From: Candidatus Pantoea deserta
Lineage (GTDB): Bacteria > Pseudomonadota > Gammaproteobacteria > Enterobacterales > Enterobacteriaceae
DNA length: 64,000 nucleotides
Reading direction: 5' to 3'
Assembly: GCF_003813865.1 (NCBI RefSeq)
Contig: NZ_RMVG01000022.1
Coordinates: 1 to 64,000, forward strand
In this document: piece by piece, positions 16,938 through 26,730 of the stretch
Layout: every line of letters starts with the position of its first letter
How positions within the stretch are numbered: position 1 is the first letter of the stretch
Made by a program: the position numbers and the translations under genes
Notes under the pieces: model-generated
Told to the model about the DNA's origin: nothing
Seen by the model: the letters and a program-made list of their open reading frames with translations, nothing else
Databases searched by the model: none

Positions 16938-17343
16938 CATCAAAACCCCCGGTTTTTCGGTTCTGGCTTGATATAACCAGGATTAGGCGTAATTAAAAGT
17001 CTGACATCCAGCGCCACCAGAACAGCGTACAGCTCCGCAGAGAGACCGGTATCGACACACCGTGTCCAGCAGGTTGTTGAGTACCAGCCTGCGCGGCGCG
17101 CCAGATGCATTAATGAACAATCACCAAACGGCCACAAGGGCGCGGCGTGAATTAAGTCGGCATGTTGTGACAACGACTGGCCTGACTCCCGGAAACGGCA
17201 AAATTATTGAAGATGGAGCTATCTGGCCTTCTGCGCCACAGCCTGGAAAAGTTACGCCCAGAATGAGGGCTGTTTGCCAGAATTGCGGCTTTTACGCAGC
17301 ATGACTCAACGCAATTCCCCCCTTACATGCATTATTGTGAGTA
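16938..17343. other. Non-coding region with no supported gene
   Basis: Short open frames of 70-80 codons exist on both strands, but none has a good ribosome binding site or a recognisable protein. This may be decayed coding sequence. I see no repeat or mobile element. Confidence 0.4.
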
Positions 17344-17370
17344 ATAAAAAAGGCCCACAGCGTGGACCTT
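17344..17370 (-). terminator. Terminator of the ast operon and its permease
   Basis: On the minus strand AAGGTCCAC and GTGGGCCTT form a 9-bp stem (one U.G pair) with a GCT loop, followed by TTTTTT. It lies about 65 bases past the permease stop codon. Confidence 0.8.
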
Positions 17371-17436
17371 GAATTAAGGTTAAATAAAACCGTTATCTTT
17401 TAACCCTTTGTCAGCAGCACACGGCTCGCCTCAGGG

Positions 17437-18870
17437 TCAGGATGTTCTGACGACGCTAAGCGTCTGCGCTTTTCGCATTTTCACTTTCCAGATGATCCAT
17501 AACAACCCAAACCAGAATGGCATGGCGCAAAGCGCAGCCAGCGTATCGGGATCGAACACCATGATAACCACAGAGAAGACAAAAAATACCAGGCTGATCC
17601 AGCTCATCACTATACCGGCAGGCATTTTGAATACCGACGTTTCGTGCAGGTCCGGGCGTTTTTTTCTATACACCAGATAAGCCACCAGAATCATTCCCCA
17701 GCTGTAGATCACCAGAATTGCCGCCAGAGTCGAAACGATGGTGAACAGCGTCATGACGTTCGGCACCAGGAAGAGCAGCAGCGTGCCGCTCAGCATACAG
17801 AAACAGGAGAAAAACAGGCTACGTATCGGAATACGCGTCGAGCGCGACAATATACGGAACTGCCAGTGCGCATGTTTTTCTACTGACAGGCCGTAGAGCA
17901 TACGCGTACTGGAGTAGACGCCGCTGTTGGCCGACGACATGGCTGACGTCAGGGCAACAAAGTTAATTATCGCTGCCGCCGCAGGCAGACCGGCTTTATC
18001 AAACAGCGTGACAAAGGGGCTGACGTCCGGCGAAATCGCCGCCCAGGAGGTTACGGCGATAATCACAATCATCGAAAGCATATAGAAAATAATGATGCGC
18101 AGCGGAATAGCGTTGATGGCTTTCGGCAGGATCTTCTCAGGATCGCGGGTTTCCGCCGTCATGGTGCCCAGTAGCTCAATACCGGTATAGGAGAAGATGG
18201 CGATCTGAAATCCGGCCAGAAACCCGGTCAGCCCGTGTGGAAGAAATACCGCCGGATCCGTCAGATGATGCAGCGAAGCGCGCACGCCATCCGGCGAGGT
18301 CCAGCCGGTCGCGACCATCCAGATGCCGGTAAAAATCAGCGCGACAATGGTCACGACTTTGATCAGCGCAAACCAGAACTCTGCTTCGCCGAACATCTTG
18401 ACCGACAACAGGTTAAACATGCAGAGAATGCCCAGCGTGATCAGCGCCGGTATCCAGGCGGACATCTCAGGAAACCAGTATTGCATATAGCCGCCGCAGA
18501 CCACCACGTCGGCGATACAGGTCACTACCCAGCTTAGCCAGTAAGACCAGCCAAGATAAAAACTGGCTTTCGGTCCAAGATAATCAGCGACGAAATCGGC
18601 AAAAGATCGATAGTCGAGCCGGGACAACAGCACTTCGCCCATTGCCCGCATCACCATATACATGAAAAAACCCACCAGCATATAGATGATAAGAATCGAC
18701 GTGCCCGAAACGGCGATGTTCTTCCCTGCCCCCATAAACAATCCGGTCCCAATCGCGCCGCCCAGGGCGATCATCTGGATATGGCGCTCGCTCAGCCCAC
18801 GCTCTAGCTGCTGCGCCGACGAGGATTTCGCTGACGACAGTGGCTGCCGTGCAGGTTCTTTAGCAGTCAT
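17437..18870 (-). CDS. Amino-acid permease of the CycA/AnsP type, sixth gene of the ast operon
   Basis: A 477-residue, 12-helix APC-superfamily (AAT family) permease. The opening LSERHIQMIALGGAIGTGLFMG, VMRAMGEVLLS and LTSAMSSANSGVYSSTRML resemble CycA along the whole length. It should import an amino acid by proton symport across the inner membrane. It starts 16 bases after astE on the same strand, and no terminator separates them, so it is probably co-transcribed with arginine catabolism genes. That context suggests arginine, ornithine or another ast substrate, but family resemblance to CycA points to small neutral amino acids; the substrate is open. Confidence 0.85.
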   Translation of the reverse strand: MTAKEPARQPLSSAKSSSAQQLERGLSERHIQMIALGGAIGTGLFMGAGKNIAVSGTSILIIYMLVGFFMYMVMRAMGEVLLSRLDYRSFADFVADYLGPKASFYLGWSYWLSWVVTCIADVVVCGGYMQYWFPEMSAWIPALITLGILCMFNLLSVKMFGEAEFWFALIKVVTIVALIFTGIWMVATGWTSPDGVRASLHHLTDPAVFLPHGLTGFLAGFQIAIFSYTGIELLGTMTAETRDPEKILPKAINAIPLRIIIFYMLSMIVIIAVTSWAAISPDVSPFVTLFDKAGLPAAAAIINFVALTSAMSSANSGVYSSTRMLYGLSVEKHAHWQFRILSRSTRIPIRSLFFSCFCMLSGTLLLFLVPNVMTLFTIVSTLAAILVIYSWGMILVAYLVYRKKRPDLHETSVFKMPAGIVMSWISLVFFVFSVVIMVFDPDTLAALCAMPFWFGLLWIIWKVKMRKAQTLSVVRTS

Positions 18871-18886
18871 GGCAACTCCTTCAGGG

Positions 18887-19894
18887 TTAAGATGAGAAAC
18901 GCGCGGCGGCTGGTTTCAACAGCAGACCAGCCCGTAAACCGGGCGCGACCCTGGCATTGGGGAACAGGATCCAGGGCGCAGCATCTTCCACTCGCCAGAT
19001 TTTGCCGTTCTCACTGGCGATCGCGTAGCCCGCTGGTAGCTGCGTGAAGTTCTCCACTGCCGCATCCAGGTTGAGCCTGAAACTACTGCTGGTTTTGATA
19101 ATGCTCTCCGCCACCGTAAAAAAGCGCATCGGCGGCTGGGTTCGGGTCGGTAGCGGCGTTCCAGCCAGCAAGGCACGAATGGCAAGATCGGTGGCGGCAA
19201 AGCGGCTGAGCGTGTTGCTGCCGAAGGGAAGCGCTTTGCCAAGTTCCAGCGTGCAGCTTTGCGCACGGAAGGTTTCGCTGACAAAGTGGCTGAAGGTGCC
19301 CCCTGGCGCGGTGTGTTGTACCACGGCATCCAGATCGCAGGCGTCGAGCAAGACATAGAACTCTGCCTGATAGTCATGGTGGTGGCTGGGAATTAACGCG
19401 AACTGGGGAAAGCGCGAGCCGCGGATCGCGGTATGCATATCAAGGTGATAGCGCGGCAACACGCCTGCGGCATCAGCGCGCTGAAAAAAATCGCTGGTCA
19501 CCTTTTCCAGCCGCGCCGCACGGCGGCTCTCATTGCCCGGCATCGCCTGACGATGACGCCCGCCGAACAGCCGGTTCATATCACTGTGCAAATAGCGTTT
19601 GCCTGCCCGCAATGCAGGCAGGTTGCCAAAGATCAGCAGTAGCGCCTGATTCAGCGGCTGCTGCCCGCTGCTCAGTGACGCCAGCAGCGCCGCCAGCATC
19701 TCGACAGGCGCGGTCTCGTTGCCGTGAATACCCGCTGACAGCACCAGCGCTGCGCTGGCCTGTCGGGGAATAAGCTGTAATACGCCCTCTTCCAGCCACG
19801 TCGCCTCAATCCCGGCCGGGAACGGCAGGTCACGCCGCCGGCAGTTCAGCAGATCGCTAAGGATATCCGCCTGTTTTTCAGCGCTGAAAGTCAT
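18887..19894 (-). CDS. astE: AstE, succinylglutamate desuccinylase
   Basis: A 335-residue zinc amidohydrolase of the AstE/aspartoacylase family (E. coli AstE 322). The zinc ligands are in AGIHGNETAPVEML (His and Glu) and HLDMHTAIRGS (second His). It splits N-succinylglutamate into succinate and glutamate, the last step of the arginine succinyltransferase pathway. Its start overlaps the astB stop by 17 bases, with GGGGAGC upstream, indicating translational coupling. The C terminus carries a short Ala-rich tail. Confidence 0.94.
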   Translation of the reverse strand: MTFSAEKQADILSDLLNCRRRDLPFPAGIEATWLEEGVLQLIPRQASAALVLSAGIHGNETAPVEMLAALLASLSSGQQPLNQALLLIFGNLPALRAGKRYLHSDMNRLFGGRHRQAMPGNESRRAARLEKVTSDFFQRADAAGVLPRYHLDMHTAIRGSRFPQFALIPSHHHDYQAEFYVLLDACDLDAVVQHTAPGGTFSHFVSETFRAQSCTLELGKALPFGSNTLSRFAATDLAIRALLAGTPLPTRTQPPMRFFTVAESIIKTSSSFRLNLDAAVENFTQLPAGYAIASENGKIWRVEDAAPWILFPNARVAPGLRAGLLLKPAAARFSS

Positions 19895-21221
19895 AGATGC
19901 TCCCCAGCGTCAGGATTTGCGTCAGTTCGTCCAGCGCCTGGTGAACCTCACGCAGCAGCTGCGGATCGACCAAATCGTTGCTGTGCAGGCGATCGCGATA
20001 GTGCTTTTCTACCCAGCGCGTCAGCTGCTGGTAGCGCGCATCGGTCATCAGGCTGCCGCGGTTAACGGCTGCACGCTCGGCCTCATTCAGCACCACGCGC
20101 AGGCGAAGGCAGGCAGGCCCGCCGCCGTTGCGCATGCTTTCACGCAGATCGAACAGCTGCACCTCGTCAATTGGCGAAGCGGCCTGTTGCGTCAGCGTCT
20201 GCAAATAGCGCCAGACGTTGTCGCGCTGGCGACACTCTTCCGGTACCACAATCATCATCTTGCCGTTGGGCTTGCTCAGCAGCTGGCTGTTAAACAGATA
20301 GGAGGCAACGGCGTCCTCTAGCGTGACCTGATCCTGCGGCACTTCAACGTTACGGAAAGGCAGGCCCAGCGCATCGCTTTTTTCCCGCAGCTGGTTGAGC
20401 AATGCCGTCTGGTCAAGGAACGCCTGCTGGTGGTGAAACAGCACATGCCGATTGCTCACCGCAATTACATCGTTATGGAAAACGCCGCTGTCGATGGCGA
20501 CCGGGTTCTGTTGGGCGAACAGCGTGAACTCCGGGTTGAGCTGATGCAGCCGCGCCACTGCTTCGCTCGCTTCACGCGTCTGGCGCGCCGGATAGCGCTG
20601 CGGCGCAGCACCGCCGCCGAACGCGCGCCGACCGTAGACAAACAGCTGAATGCCCTGGCTGACATAGTCAGCGCAAAAACGGTTATGGTTAGCCGCGCCC
20701 TCATCACCAAAGTCGCTCTGCTGCGGCAGCGCATCGTGGTGGCTAAAGTGCGCGTCATCGTTAAAGGTGGCGCGCAGGATGGCAGAAGTCACCGGCGCTT
20801 CAAGGGAGCGGTGCAGCTTATTGTTGAGGTTGGCCACGGTAAAATGCACCCGACCATCTGCGCTGTCTGCCGAGGGCGACACCGTCGCCGCATTCGCCGT
20901 CCACATTGAGGACGCCGAGCTCAGCGCTGAAAGCAGATGCGGCGAGGTCGCCGCCGCGCGCGCCAGCACCTGCGTATCGCTGCCGGTAAAGCCCAGCGCG
21001 CGCAGCGCGCCCACGTTGGGACGCGGCTGCGGCGGTAAGATCCCCTGTACAAAACCGCGATCGGCCAGCGCTTTCATCTTCTCTAAGCCCTGAAGGGCGG
21101 CTTTGCGCGGGTTCGACAGGCCATCACGGTTGTGCAGCGAGGCCTCATTGCCGACTGACAGACCGGCATAGTGATGCGTCGGGCCAACCAGCCCGTCAAA
21201 ATTTGCTTCATAACCAGACAT
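19878..21221 (-). CDS. astB: AstB, N-succinylarginine dihydrolase
   Basis: A 447-residue amidinotransferase-fold hydrolase matching E. coli AstB (447). The N terminus EANFDGLVGPTHHYAGLSVGN and the C-terminal nucleophile Cys in NGGGPACLRLRVVL are diagnostic. It converts succinylarginine to succinylornithine, two ammonia and CO2. GAGGTTT precedes the ATG. It starts 13 bases after astD and overlaps astE. Confidence 0.96.
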   Translation of the reverse strand: MSGYEANFDGLVGPTHHYAGLSVGNEASLHNRDGLSNPRKAALQGLEKMKALADRGFVQGILPPQPRPNVGALRALGFTGSDTQVLARAAATSPHLLSALSSASSMWTANAATVSPSADSADGRVHFTVANLNNKLHRSLEAPVTSAILRATFNDDAHFSHHDALPQQSDFGDEGAANHNRFCADYVSQGIQLFVYGRRAFGGGAAPQRYPARQTREASEAVARLHQLNPEFTLFAQQNPVAIDSGVFHNDVIAVSNRHVLFHHQQAFLDQTALLNQLREKSDALGLPFRNVEVPQDQVTLEDAVASYLFNSQLLSKPNGKMMIVVPEECRQRDNVWRYLQTLTQQAASPIDEVQLFDLRESMRNGGGPACLRLRVVLNEAERAAVNRGSLMTDARYQQLTRWVEKHYRDRLHSNDLVDPQLLREVHQALDELTQILTLGSIYDFQR

Positions 21222-21234
21222 AGAAACCTCAGTA

Positions 21235-22701
21235 TCAGAAAGGAAGGCCCGGAGAAGGCGTGGCAGGCAGGCTCAAAGAGTCGCTGGTTAGCGAAGCCAT
21301 TGGCCAGGCGCAATAGTCAGCGGCGTAATAGGCCGAAGGCCGGTGGTTGCCGGACGCGCCGACGCCGCCAAACGGGGCTTTGCTCGACGCGCCGGTCAGC
21401 GGTTTATTCCAGTTGACAATGCCGGCCCGTGCCTCTTCAGTCAGCTGCTCAAACAGCGCCGCGTCCGGCGATACCAGTCCCACCGCCAGCCCGTAGCGCG
21501 TGCTGTTTGCCAGACGAATCGCCTCGTCGAAGTTCTCATAGCGCACAACGGTCAGCAGCGGTCCAAAATACTCTTCATCCGGCGTGGCAATGCCTGTGGC
21601 CTCAATAATGCCCGGCGTCAGGCGCGTTGACCGCGCGTCGGGCTGGTGCATTTTCAGCAGGCTGGTTGCGCCCAGTGCCAGCAGCTTCTGTTCGGCATCA
21701 AGCATCGCCTGCGCCGCATGGAGTGAGATCACCCCGCCCATAAACGGCTGCGGCTCAGCGTTCCACTGCCCGACGCGGATCTGCGCGCTGGCCTCCACCA
21801 GCCGCGCCAGCAGCGCATCACCTTCGGCCCCGGTTTTTACCAGCAGCCGTCTGGCGCAGGTGCAGCGTTGGCCGGCCGAGATAAAGGCAGACTGGATAAT
21901 CAGCTGCACAGCCGCGTCGCGATCGCGATAGCCATCGACAATCAGCGCATTGTTGCCGCCCATCTCCAGCGCCAGCATTTTTTCCGGCTTCCCTGCGAGA
22001 TAGCGGTGAAAATGAAAGCCCGCCGCCGCACTGCCGGTAAACAGCACGCCGTCGATTTGGCTGTTTTCCAGCAGCGCTTTGCCCGTCTCTTTGCCGCCCT
22101 GCACCAGACTCAGTACGCCGTCCGGCAGCCCGGCTTTGCGCCAGAGCTGGACAGTCAGTTCGGCTGTGGCAGGCGTCAGCTCGCTGGGCTTAAACACCAG
22201 CGTATTGCCGGCGATCAGTGCCGGGATAATATGACCGTTTGGCAGATGGCCGGGAAAATTATAGGGGCCGAAAACCGCCATGACGCCGTGCGGCTTGTGG
22301 CGCAGCTGAGCTTTGCCATCGGGCAGGGTAACTTCGCTGAAGCCGGTGCGCTGTAGCCAGGCTTCCTGCGAGATCGCCGCTTTGCCGATCATCGCCTGCA
22401 CCTCAGTCCGGGTTTCCCACAGCGGCTTGCTGGTTTCCTGAGAGATCAGAGAGGCAAGCTGCTCTTTCTCATCGGTCAGGCAGGCGGCGAAACGGTCGAT
22501 AATCGCTATGCGTTCGTTAACCGGCAGACGCGCCCAGCGCGGCAATGCGGCACGCGCCGCTGCGCAGGCCGCCTCAACGTCTGCCTCATCTGCGCTGTTC
22601 GCCTGCCATAAAATTTGCTGATCTTCGGGAGAATATTTCGTCAGCAGCGGACCATTGCCTGGGCGCCACTGGCCGTCGATAAAATGTGCTGTATGGCTCA
22701 T
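21235..22701 (-). CDS. astD: AstD, succinylglutamate-semialdehyde dehydrogenase
   Basis: A 488-residue NAD-dependent aldehyde dehydrogenase (E. coli AstD 492). Motifs: PYNFPGHLPNGHIIPALIAGN for NAD binding, the general-base Glu in ALEMGGNNAL, and the catalytic Cys in SAGQRCTCARRL. It oxidises N-succinylglutamate semialdehyde to N-succinylglutamate. Its ATG shares the A of the astA stop (TAATG), so the two are translationally coupled. Confidence 0.96.
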   Translation of the reverse strand: MSHTAHFIDGQWRPGNGPLLTKYSPEDQQILWQANSADEADVEAACAAARAALPRWARLPVNERIAIIDRFAACLTDEKEQLASLISQETSKPLWETRTEVQAMIGKAAISQEAWLQRTGFSEVTLPDGKAQLRHKPHGVMAVFGPYNFPGHLPNGHIIPALIAGNTLVFKPSELTPATAELTVQLWRKAGLPDGVLSLVQGGKETGKALLENSQIDGVLFTGSAAAGFHFHRYLAGKPEKMLALEMGGNNALIVDGYRDRDAAVQLIIQSAFISAGQRCTCARRLLVKTGAEGDALLARLVEASAQIRVGQWNAEPQPFMGGVISLHAAQAMLDAEQKLLALGATSLLKMHQPDARSTRLTPGIIEATGIATPDEEYFGPLLTVVRYENFDEAIRLANSTRYGLAVGLVSPDAALFEQLTEEARAGIVNWNKPLTGASSKAPFGGVGASGNHRPSAYYAADYCAWPMASLTSDSLSLPATPSPGLPF

Positions 22702-23732
22702 TACGCGTTCTCTTCAGGATAGAGCGGAACCAGGCGCAGCCGGTCAGCATCGCTGATTTGCAGGCAGTTACGCTGGGCCTCGTTGAGTATGATGGAGCGA
22801 CCGTCAGCGGCGGGTTGCGCCAGCACCGCACGGAAGTTTTCGAAATCGTCGCTGGCGATAATGCAGGGCGCGCTGGCTTCTGCCAGTACGCTGCCCGCAG
22901 CGCCTGCTGTAACGATGCGGCTGTCGCGGATGGCGCGGATCGCGTCGGTTTCACCCTCCAGTACCGGACCCGCATCGAAAATATCGACCGAGCCGCGCCA
23001 GCTGAACCCCTCTTTTTCCAGGATCGCCCGCGCCGGTGCCGTATGCGGATGCACTTCGCCAATGACGCGCTGCGCGGCAGCGGGCAGCAGCGAAATATAG
23101 ATCGGCCACGACGGCATCAGTTCGGCGATAAAGGTTTTCATGCCGGTTCCGGTCAGGCGATCGGCCTCTGCAAACGGAATTTCAAAAAAGTGGTGGCCGA
23201 GCGCGTCCCAGAATGGCGATCGCCCTTGCTCATCAACCACGCCGCGCATTTCAGCGAACAGATGGGAAGAGAACAGGTGGCGATGGGCGGCGATAAACAG
23301 CAGCCGCGCTTTCGACAGCAGCAGGCCGTTACGGTTAACCTGGTAGTCGGGATCGAGAAACAGCGTGCAGAGTTCGCTGTGCCCGGTATGGTCATAGCTG
23401 AGATGCAGCAGTTCCTGATTCTTATAGACCTTGATTTCGCGCGAGGCGCGCACGCTGCGCTGAATGCGGAAGTTGTAAAAAGGCTCATTCAGCCCCACCG
23501 CCACCTCGATTGCGCTTACCCCTACCACGCGGCCGGTGAGCGGATCTTCCAGCACAAACAGGAATCCCTGCTGCGCACGCGGCAGGCGTCCCGCGACGGT
23601 TTCAATACTGTGGTGAATACGTGCTTGCAGCCGCGCCGCATCATGCGGCAGCGAGGTCATGCCCACTCCGGCGCGCGAGGCCAGACGCAGGATGTCTGGC
23701 AGATCCGTTTCTTTAACAGGACGAAACAGCAT
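22701..23732 (-). CDS. astA: AstA, arginine N-succinyltransferase
   Basis: A 343-residue protein covering the full AstA family length (E. coli 344), beginning MLFRPVKETDLPDILRLA. It transfers succinyl from succinyl-CoA to arginine, committing it to catabolism. The segment FSSHLFAEMRGVVDEQGRSPFWDALGHHFF is the conserved core. It lies 15 bases after astC and overlaps astD by one base. Confidence 0.96.
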   Translation of the reverse strand: MLFRPVKETDLPDILRLASRAGVGMTSLPHDAARLQARIHHSIETVAGRLPRAQQGFLFVLEDPLTGRVVGVSAIEVAVGLNEPFYNFRIQRSVRASREIKVYKNQELLHLSYDHTGHSELCTLFLDPDYQVNRNGLLLSKARLLFIAAHRHLFSSHLFAEMRGVVDEQGRSPFWDALGHHFFEIPFAEADRLTGTGMKTFIAELMPSWPIYISLLPAAAQRVIGEVHPHTAPARAILEKEGFSWRGSVDIFDAGPVLEGETDAIRAIRDSRIVTAGAAGSVLAEASAPCIIASDDFENFRAVLAQPAADGRSIILNEAQRNCLQISDADRLRLVPLYPEENA

Positions 23733-23747
23733 GGACTTTCTCCTGTA

Positions 23748-24953
23748 TTAACGGGTCAGCCGGGCGATGGCGCGTTCAAGCCGCACAAAGGCTTCTTCCA
23801 GATCGCCGAAGGGGATGTTCAGGGCGGGCGCAAAGCGCAGCACATCTGGACCCGCAATCAGGGCAATCACACCCTCTTCCGCCGCCAGGTTAGTCAGCGT
23901 TTTCGCTTTGCCGCGCCAGGTGGATGACAGCTCGGCACCGATCAGCAGCCCGGCGCCCCGGATATCGCTAAAGACGCCATATTTCTCACCTAGCGCGCCC
24001 AGCCGTGCCGCGATCCAGCGGTGACGCTCAGCAACGCCCTGAAGCAGCGCATTATCCAGCTGCGCCAGCACGCTGTTCGCCACGGTTGCGGCCAGCGGAT
24101 TGCCACCAAAGGTGGTGCCGTGCGTACCGGGCTGAAACGCATCGGCCCAGGCGTTGCGGGTCAGCATCGCGCCAATCGGGAAGCCGCCGCCCAGCCCTTT
24201 TGCGCTGGTTAAAGTATCGGGCTCAACACCATATTGCTGATACGCATAGAGTGAACCTGTCCGTCCGGCACCGGTCTGCACTTCATCAAAAATTAGCGTG
24301 GCCTGGTAGCGATCGCAAAGCTGACGCAGCCCTTGCAGAAAGGCCGGATCGGCTGGACGGACACCGCCTTCACCAATGATCGGTTCGACAATAATGGCGC
24401 AGGTGCGCTCAGAGATCTGCTCGCTCACTGCCTTCAGATCGTTGTAGGGCAGATGGATGATATCAGCAGGCAACGGGGCGTAATCGGCTGAGTATTTCGG
24501 CTGTCCGCCCACCGTAACGGTAAAGAGCGTGCGGCCGTGAAAGGCGTTCTGGAAGGCGATAATCTCGCTTTTCCCTTTGCCGTGCCGGTCAGAGGCATAT
24601 TTACGTGCCAGCTTCAGCGCCGCTTCGTTGGCTTCCGCGCCGGAGTTACAGAAAAAAACCTTATCGGCAAAGGTCCTCTCAACCAGCGTTTTCGCCAGCT
24701 CGAGCACTGGCTCATTGGTGTAACCGTTCCCGATATGCCACAGCCTGTCGATCTGCGCCTTCAGCGCCTCGCCAAGATGCGGATTGGCATGTCCCAGCGC
24801 GTTCACCGCAATGCCGCCCGCCATATCCACATACTCTTTTCCTTGCTGATCCCAGACGCGGGATCCGCTTGCTTTGACGGGAATAAACGGTGCGGGAGAA
24901 AAACAGGGCACCATATATTTATCGAAATCGTCACGATTAAGACGAGCTGACAT
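23748..24953 (-). CDS. astC: AstC, succinylornithine transaminase
   Basis: A 401-residue class-III PLP aminotransferase. The PLP-binding Lys is in TSAKGLGGGFPIG, the cofactor Asp in LIFDEVQTGAGRTG, and FFCNSGAEANEAALKLARK marks the acetyl/succinylornithine transaminase family. It converts succinylornithine to the semialdehyde using 2-oxoglutarate. The ATG at 24953 is chosen over one two codons upstream because AGGAG is 8 bases before 24953 and only 2 bases before the other. It opens the ast operon (astCADBE plus permease). Confidence 0.95.
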   Translation of the reverse strand: MSARLNRDDFDKYMVPCFSPAPFIPVKASGSRVWDQQGKEYVDMAGGIAVNALGHANPHLGEALKAQIDRLWHIGNGYTNEPVLELAKTLVERTFADKVFFCNSGAEANEAALKLARKYASDRHGKGKSEIIAFQNAFHGRTLFTVTVGGQPKYSADYAPLPADIIHLPYNDLKAVSEQISERTCAIIVEPIIGEGGVRPADPAFLQGLRQLCDRYQATLIFDEVQTGAGRTGSLYAYQQYGVEPDTLTSAKGLGGGFPIGAMLTRNAWADAFQPGTHGTTFGGNPLAATVANSVLAQLDNALLQGVAERHRWIAARLGALGEKYGVFSDIRGAGLLIGAELSSTWRGKAKTLTNLAAEEGVIALIAGPDVLRFAPALNIPFGDLEEAFVRLERAIARLTR

Positions 24954-25455
24954 TGTCATTTCTCCTGAAATGAATAGGTAACTATCGCCTGCGCTATTTG
25001 GCGGCGAAATTAACTGGCCGGAAAAATAAATTTTCCGCTTTTTTAATTACGCATAAAGCTGACGTGCGAACCGGTTTTCCCGGTGGCAGATTATTAAAAA
25101 ACTGGCTCATCTGGCCTGAGTGAGATTCATGTTGATCGCAGCGTGTAACAAAGTCAACACACCAAATCTTCATTCTATTCACTTTATGACGACTATCAAA
25201 GATCTGAAAAATTTGATAAAAAAATAGTTTATGCACTTATACCGCATAAGATTTGCATAAAAATGCACTGCATGGAGGTTTCTTTTTATGCTTATTTATT
25301 CACATGCTCTAATGCCAGACAGGTCTGAATGACAGGTTTCTTAGCGGGTCATTAATACAAAAAAAGAAAATTAATGTTAGCTTTACTGCCGTTAAGAAAA
25401 TAACGCCTCAGCTTATTGTCCCTACACATTTAATGAGTCTTTGATAAGGTTCTTT
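24954..25455. other. Divergent control region between astC and the glutamate dehydrogenase gene
   Basis: About 500 AT-rich bases hold the promoters of both directions. An ARG-box-like palindrome is at 25254-25267, and a partly similar ATGCACTTATACCGCAT lies at 25231. I looked for a sigma-54 promoter for astC, as in E. coli, and did not find a convincing one. Confidence 0.5.
25254..25267. promoter_or_regulatory. ARG-box-like palindrome (possible ArgR site)
   Basis: TGCATAAAAATGCA has perfect TGCAT/ATGCA half-sites around AAAA, close to the ArgR box layout (TGAATWWWWATTCA, where TGCA variants occur). It lies between two arginine/glutamate catabolic units, where ArgR activation of ast is known in enterics. 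The assignment to ArgR is inferred. Confidence 0.4.
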
Positions 25456-26730
25456 ATGGAAAAGTTATCTTACGCGTCAGCAAGTGAAACCTCGGCCTGG
25501 ACAACCTATCTACGCCAAATAGATCGCGTGGCACCTTATTTAGGTGAGCTGGCACGCTGGACTGACACGCTGCGCCATCCTAAACGCGCCCTGATTGTGG
25601 ATATTCCACTGCAAATGGATGACGGAACGATTCGTCACTTTGAAGGCTACCGCGTTCAGCACAATCTCTCGCGCGGTCCCGGCAAAGGCGGGATCCGCTA
25701 CCATCCTGACGTGGATCTCAATGAGGTGATGGCGCTGTCAGCCTGGATGACCATCAAATGCGCAGCGGTCAATTTGCCCTATGGCGGTGCCAAAGGCGGG
25801 ATCCGCGTCGATCCTTTTGCGCTCTCAGAAGGCGAACTGGAACGCCTGACGCGACGCTATACCAGCGAAATCGGCATCGTGATTGGTCCGCAGAAAGATA
25901 TTCCTGCGCCAGACGTCGGCACCAACGGCAAAGTGATGGCCTGGATTATGGATACCTACTCTATGAACCACGGCACCACGGTAACAGGCGTCGTCACCGG
26001 CAAACCGGTCCATCTCGGCGGTTCGCTCGGCCGTGAAAAAGCCACGGGACGCGGCGTCTTTATTACCGGCCGGGAAGTCGCGCGCCGCGCCGGTATTGAG
26101 ATCGAAGGCAGCCGGATAGCTGTTCAGGGCTTTGGCAACGTTGGCAGCGAAGCCGCGCGCCTGTTCGCGGAAGCGGGCGCGCGCGTCGTGGCGATTCAGG
26201 ATCACAGCGCCACGCTGTTTAACGAAGGCGGCATCGATCTGGCTGCGCTAAGCGCCTGGCAAACCCAGCACCGCAAAATTGCAGGCTTTACCGGCGCACG
26301 GGAGATCAGCAGCGAGGAGTTCTGGGATGTGCAGATGGACGTCCTCATCCCTGCCGCGCTTGAAGGGCAAATCACCCTTGAGCGAGCCAAAAATCTGCAC
26401 TGCCGGCTGGTACTGGAAGGGGCAAACGGCCCGACCTACCCAGAAGCGGACGATATGCTGGCCGAAAGAGGGATTATTGTGGTGCCGGATGTGGTGTGCA
26501 ATGCGGGCGGCGTCACCGTCAGCTACTTCGAATGGGTTCAGGATATGGCGAGCTTCTTCTGGAGCGAAGAGGAAATTAATCAGCGCATGGACAGGATTAT
26601 GACGGAAGCGATGGTTCATGTCTGGGAGAAGGCCAGCGAAAAAGCCTGCTCCCTGCGCACCGCTGCCTATATTGTTGCCTGCGAACGTATTTTGATGGCG
26701 CGACAGGATCGTGGTATCTATCCGGGCTAA
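25456..26730 (+). CDS. Glutamate dehydrogenase (Glu/Leu/Phe/Val family, RocG/GudB type)
   Basis: A 424-residue hexameric-type dehydrogenase. The catalytic Lys is in NLPYGGAKGGIR, the catalytic Asp in PAPDVGTNGKVMAW, and the NAD-binding GFGNVGSEAARLF begins the second domain. It resembles the catabolic RocG/GudB class more than enteric biosynthetic GdhA. It deaminates glutamate to 2-oxoglutarate and ammonia. It is divergent from astCADBE, which releases glutamate, so the pair completes arginine breakdown. The ATG at 25456 has AAGG upstream; a TTG at 25441 is unlikely. Confidence 0.9.
   Translation: MEKLSYASASETSAWTTYLRQIDRVAPYLGELARWTDTLRHPKRALIVDIPLQMDDGTIRHFEGYRVQHNLSRGPGKGGIRYHPDVDLNEVMALSAWMTIKCAAVNLPYGGAKGGIRVDPFALSEGELERLTRRYTSEIGIVIGPQKDIPAPDVGTNGKVMAWIMDTYSMNHGTTVTGVVTGKPVHLGGSLGREKATGRGVFITGREVARRAGIEIEGSRIAVQGFGNVGSEAARLFAEAGARVVAIQDHSATLFNEGGIDLAALSAWQTQHRKIAGFTGAREISSEEFWDVQMDVLIPAALEGQITLERAKNLHCRLVLEGANGPTYPEADDMLAERGIIVVPDVVCNAGGVTVSYFEWVQDMASFFWSEEEINQRMDRIMTEAMVHVWEKASEKACSLRTAAYIVACERILMARQDRGIYPG

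Noticed and set aside
16938..17304. Small frames of 77-80 codons on both strands
   Set aside because: There is no ribosome binding site, no family and no conserved motif; treated as non-coding.
22686..23927. 413-codon plus-strand frame across astA
   Set aside because: AstA on the minus strand is unambiguous and translationally coupled to astD; the opposite frame is a shadow.
24954..25455. Sigma-54 promoter for astC
   Set aside because: No GG-N10-GC element with acceptable flanks was found on the minus strand upstream of astC.
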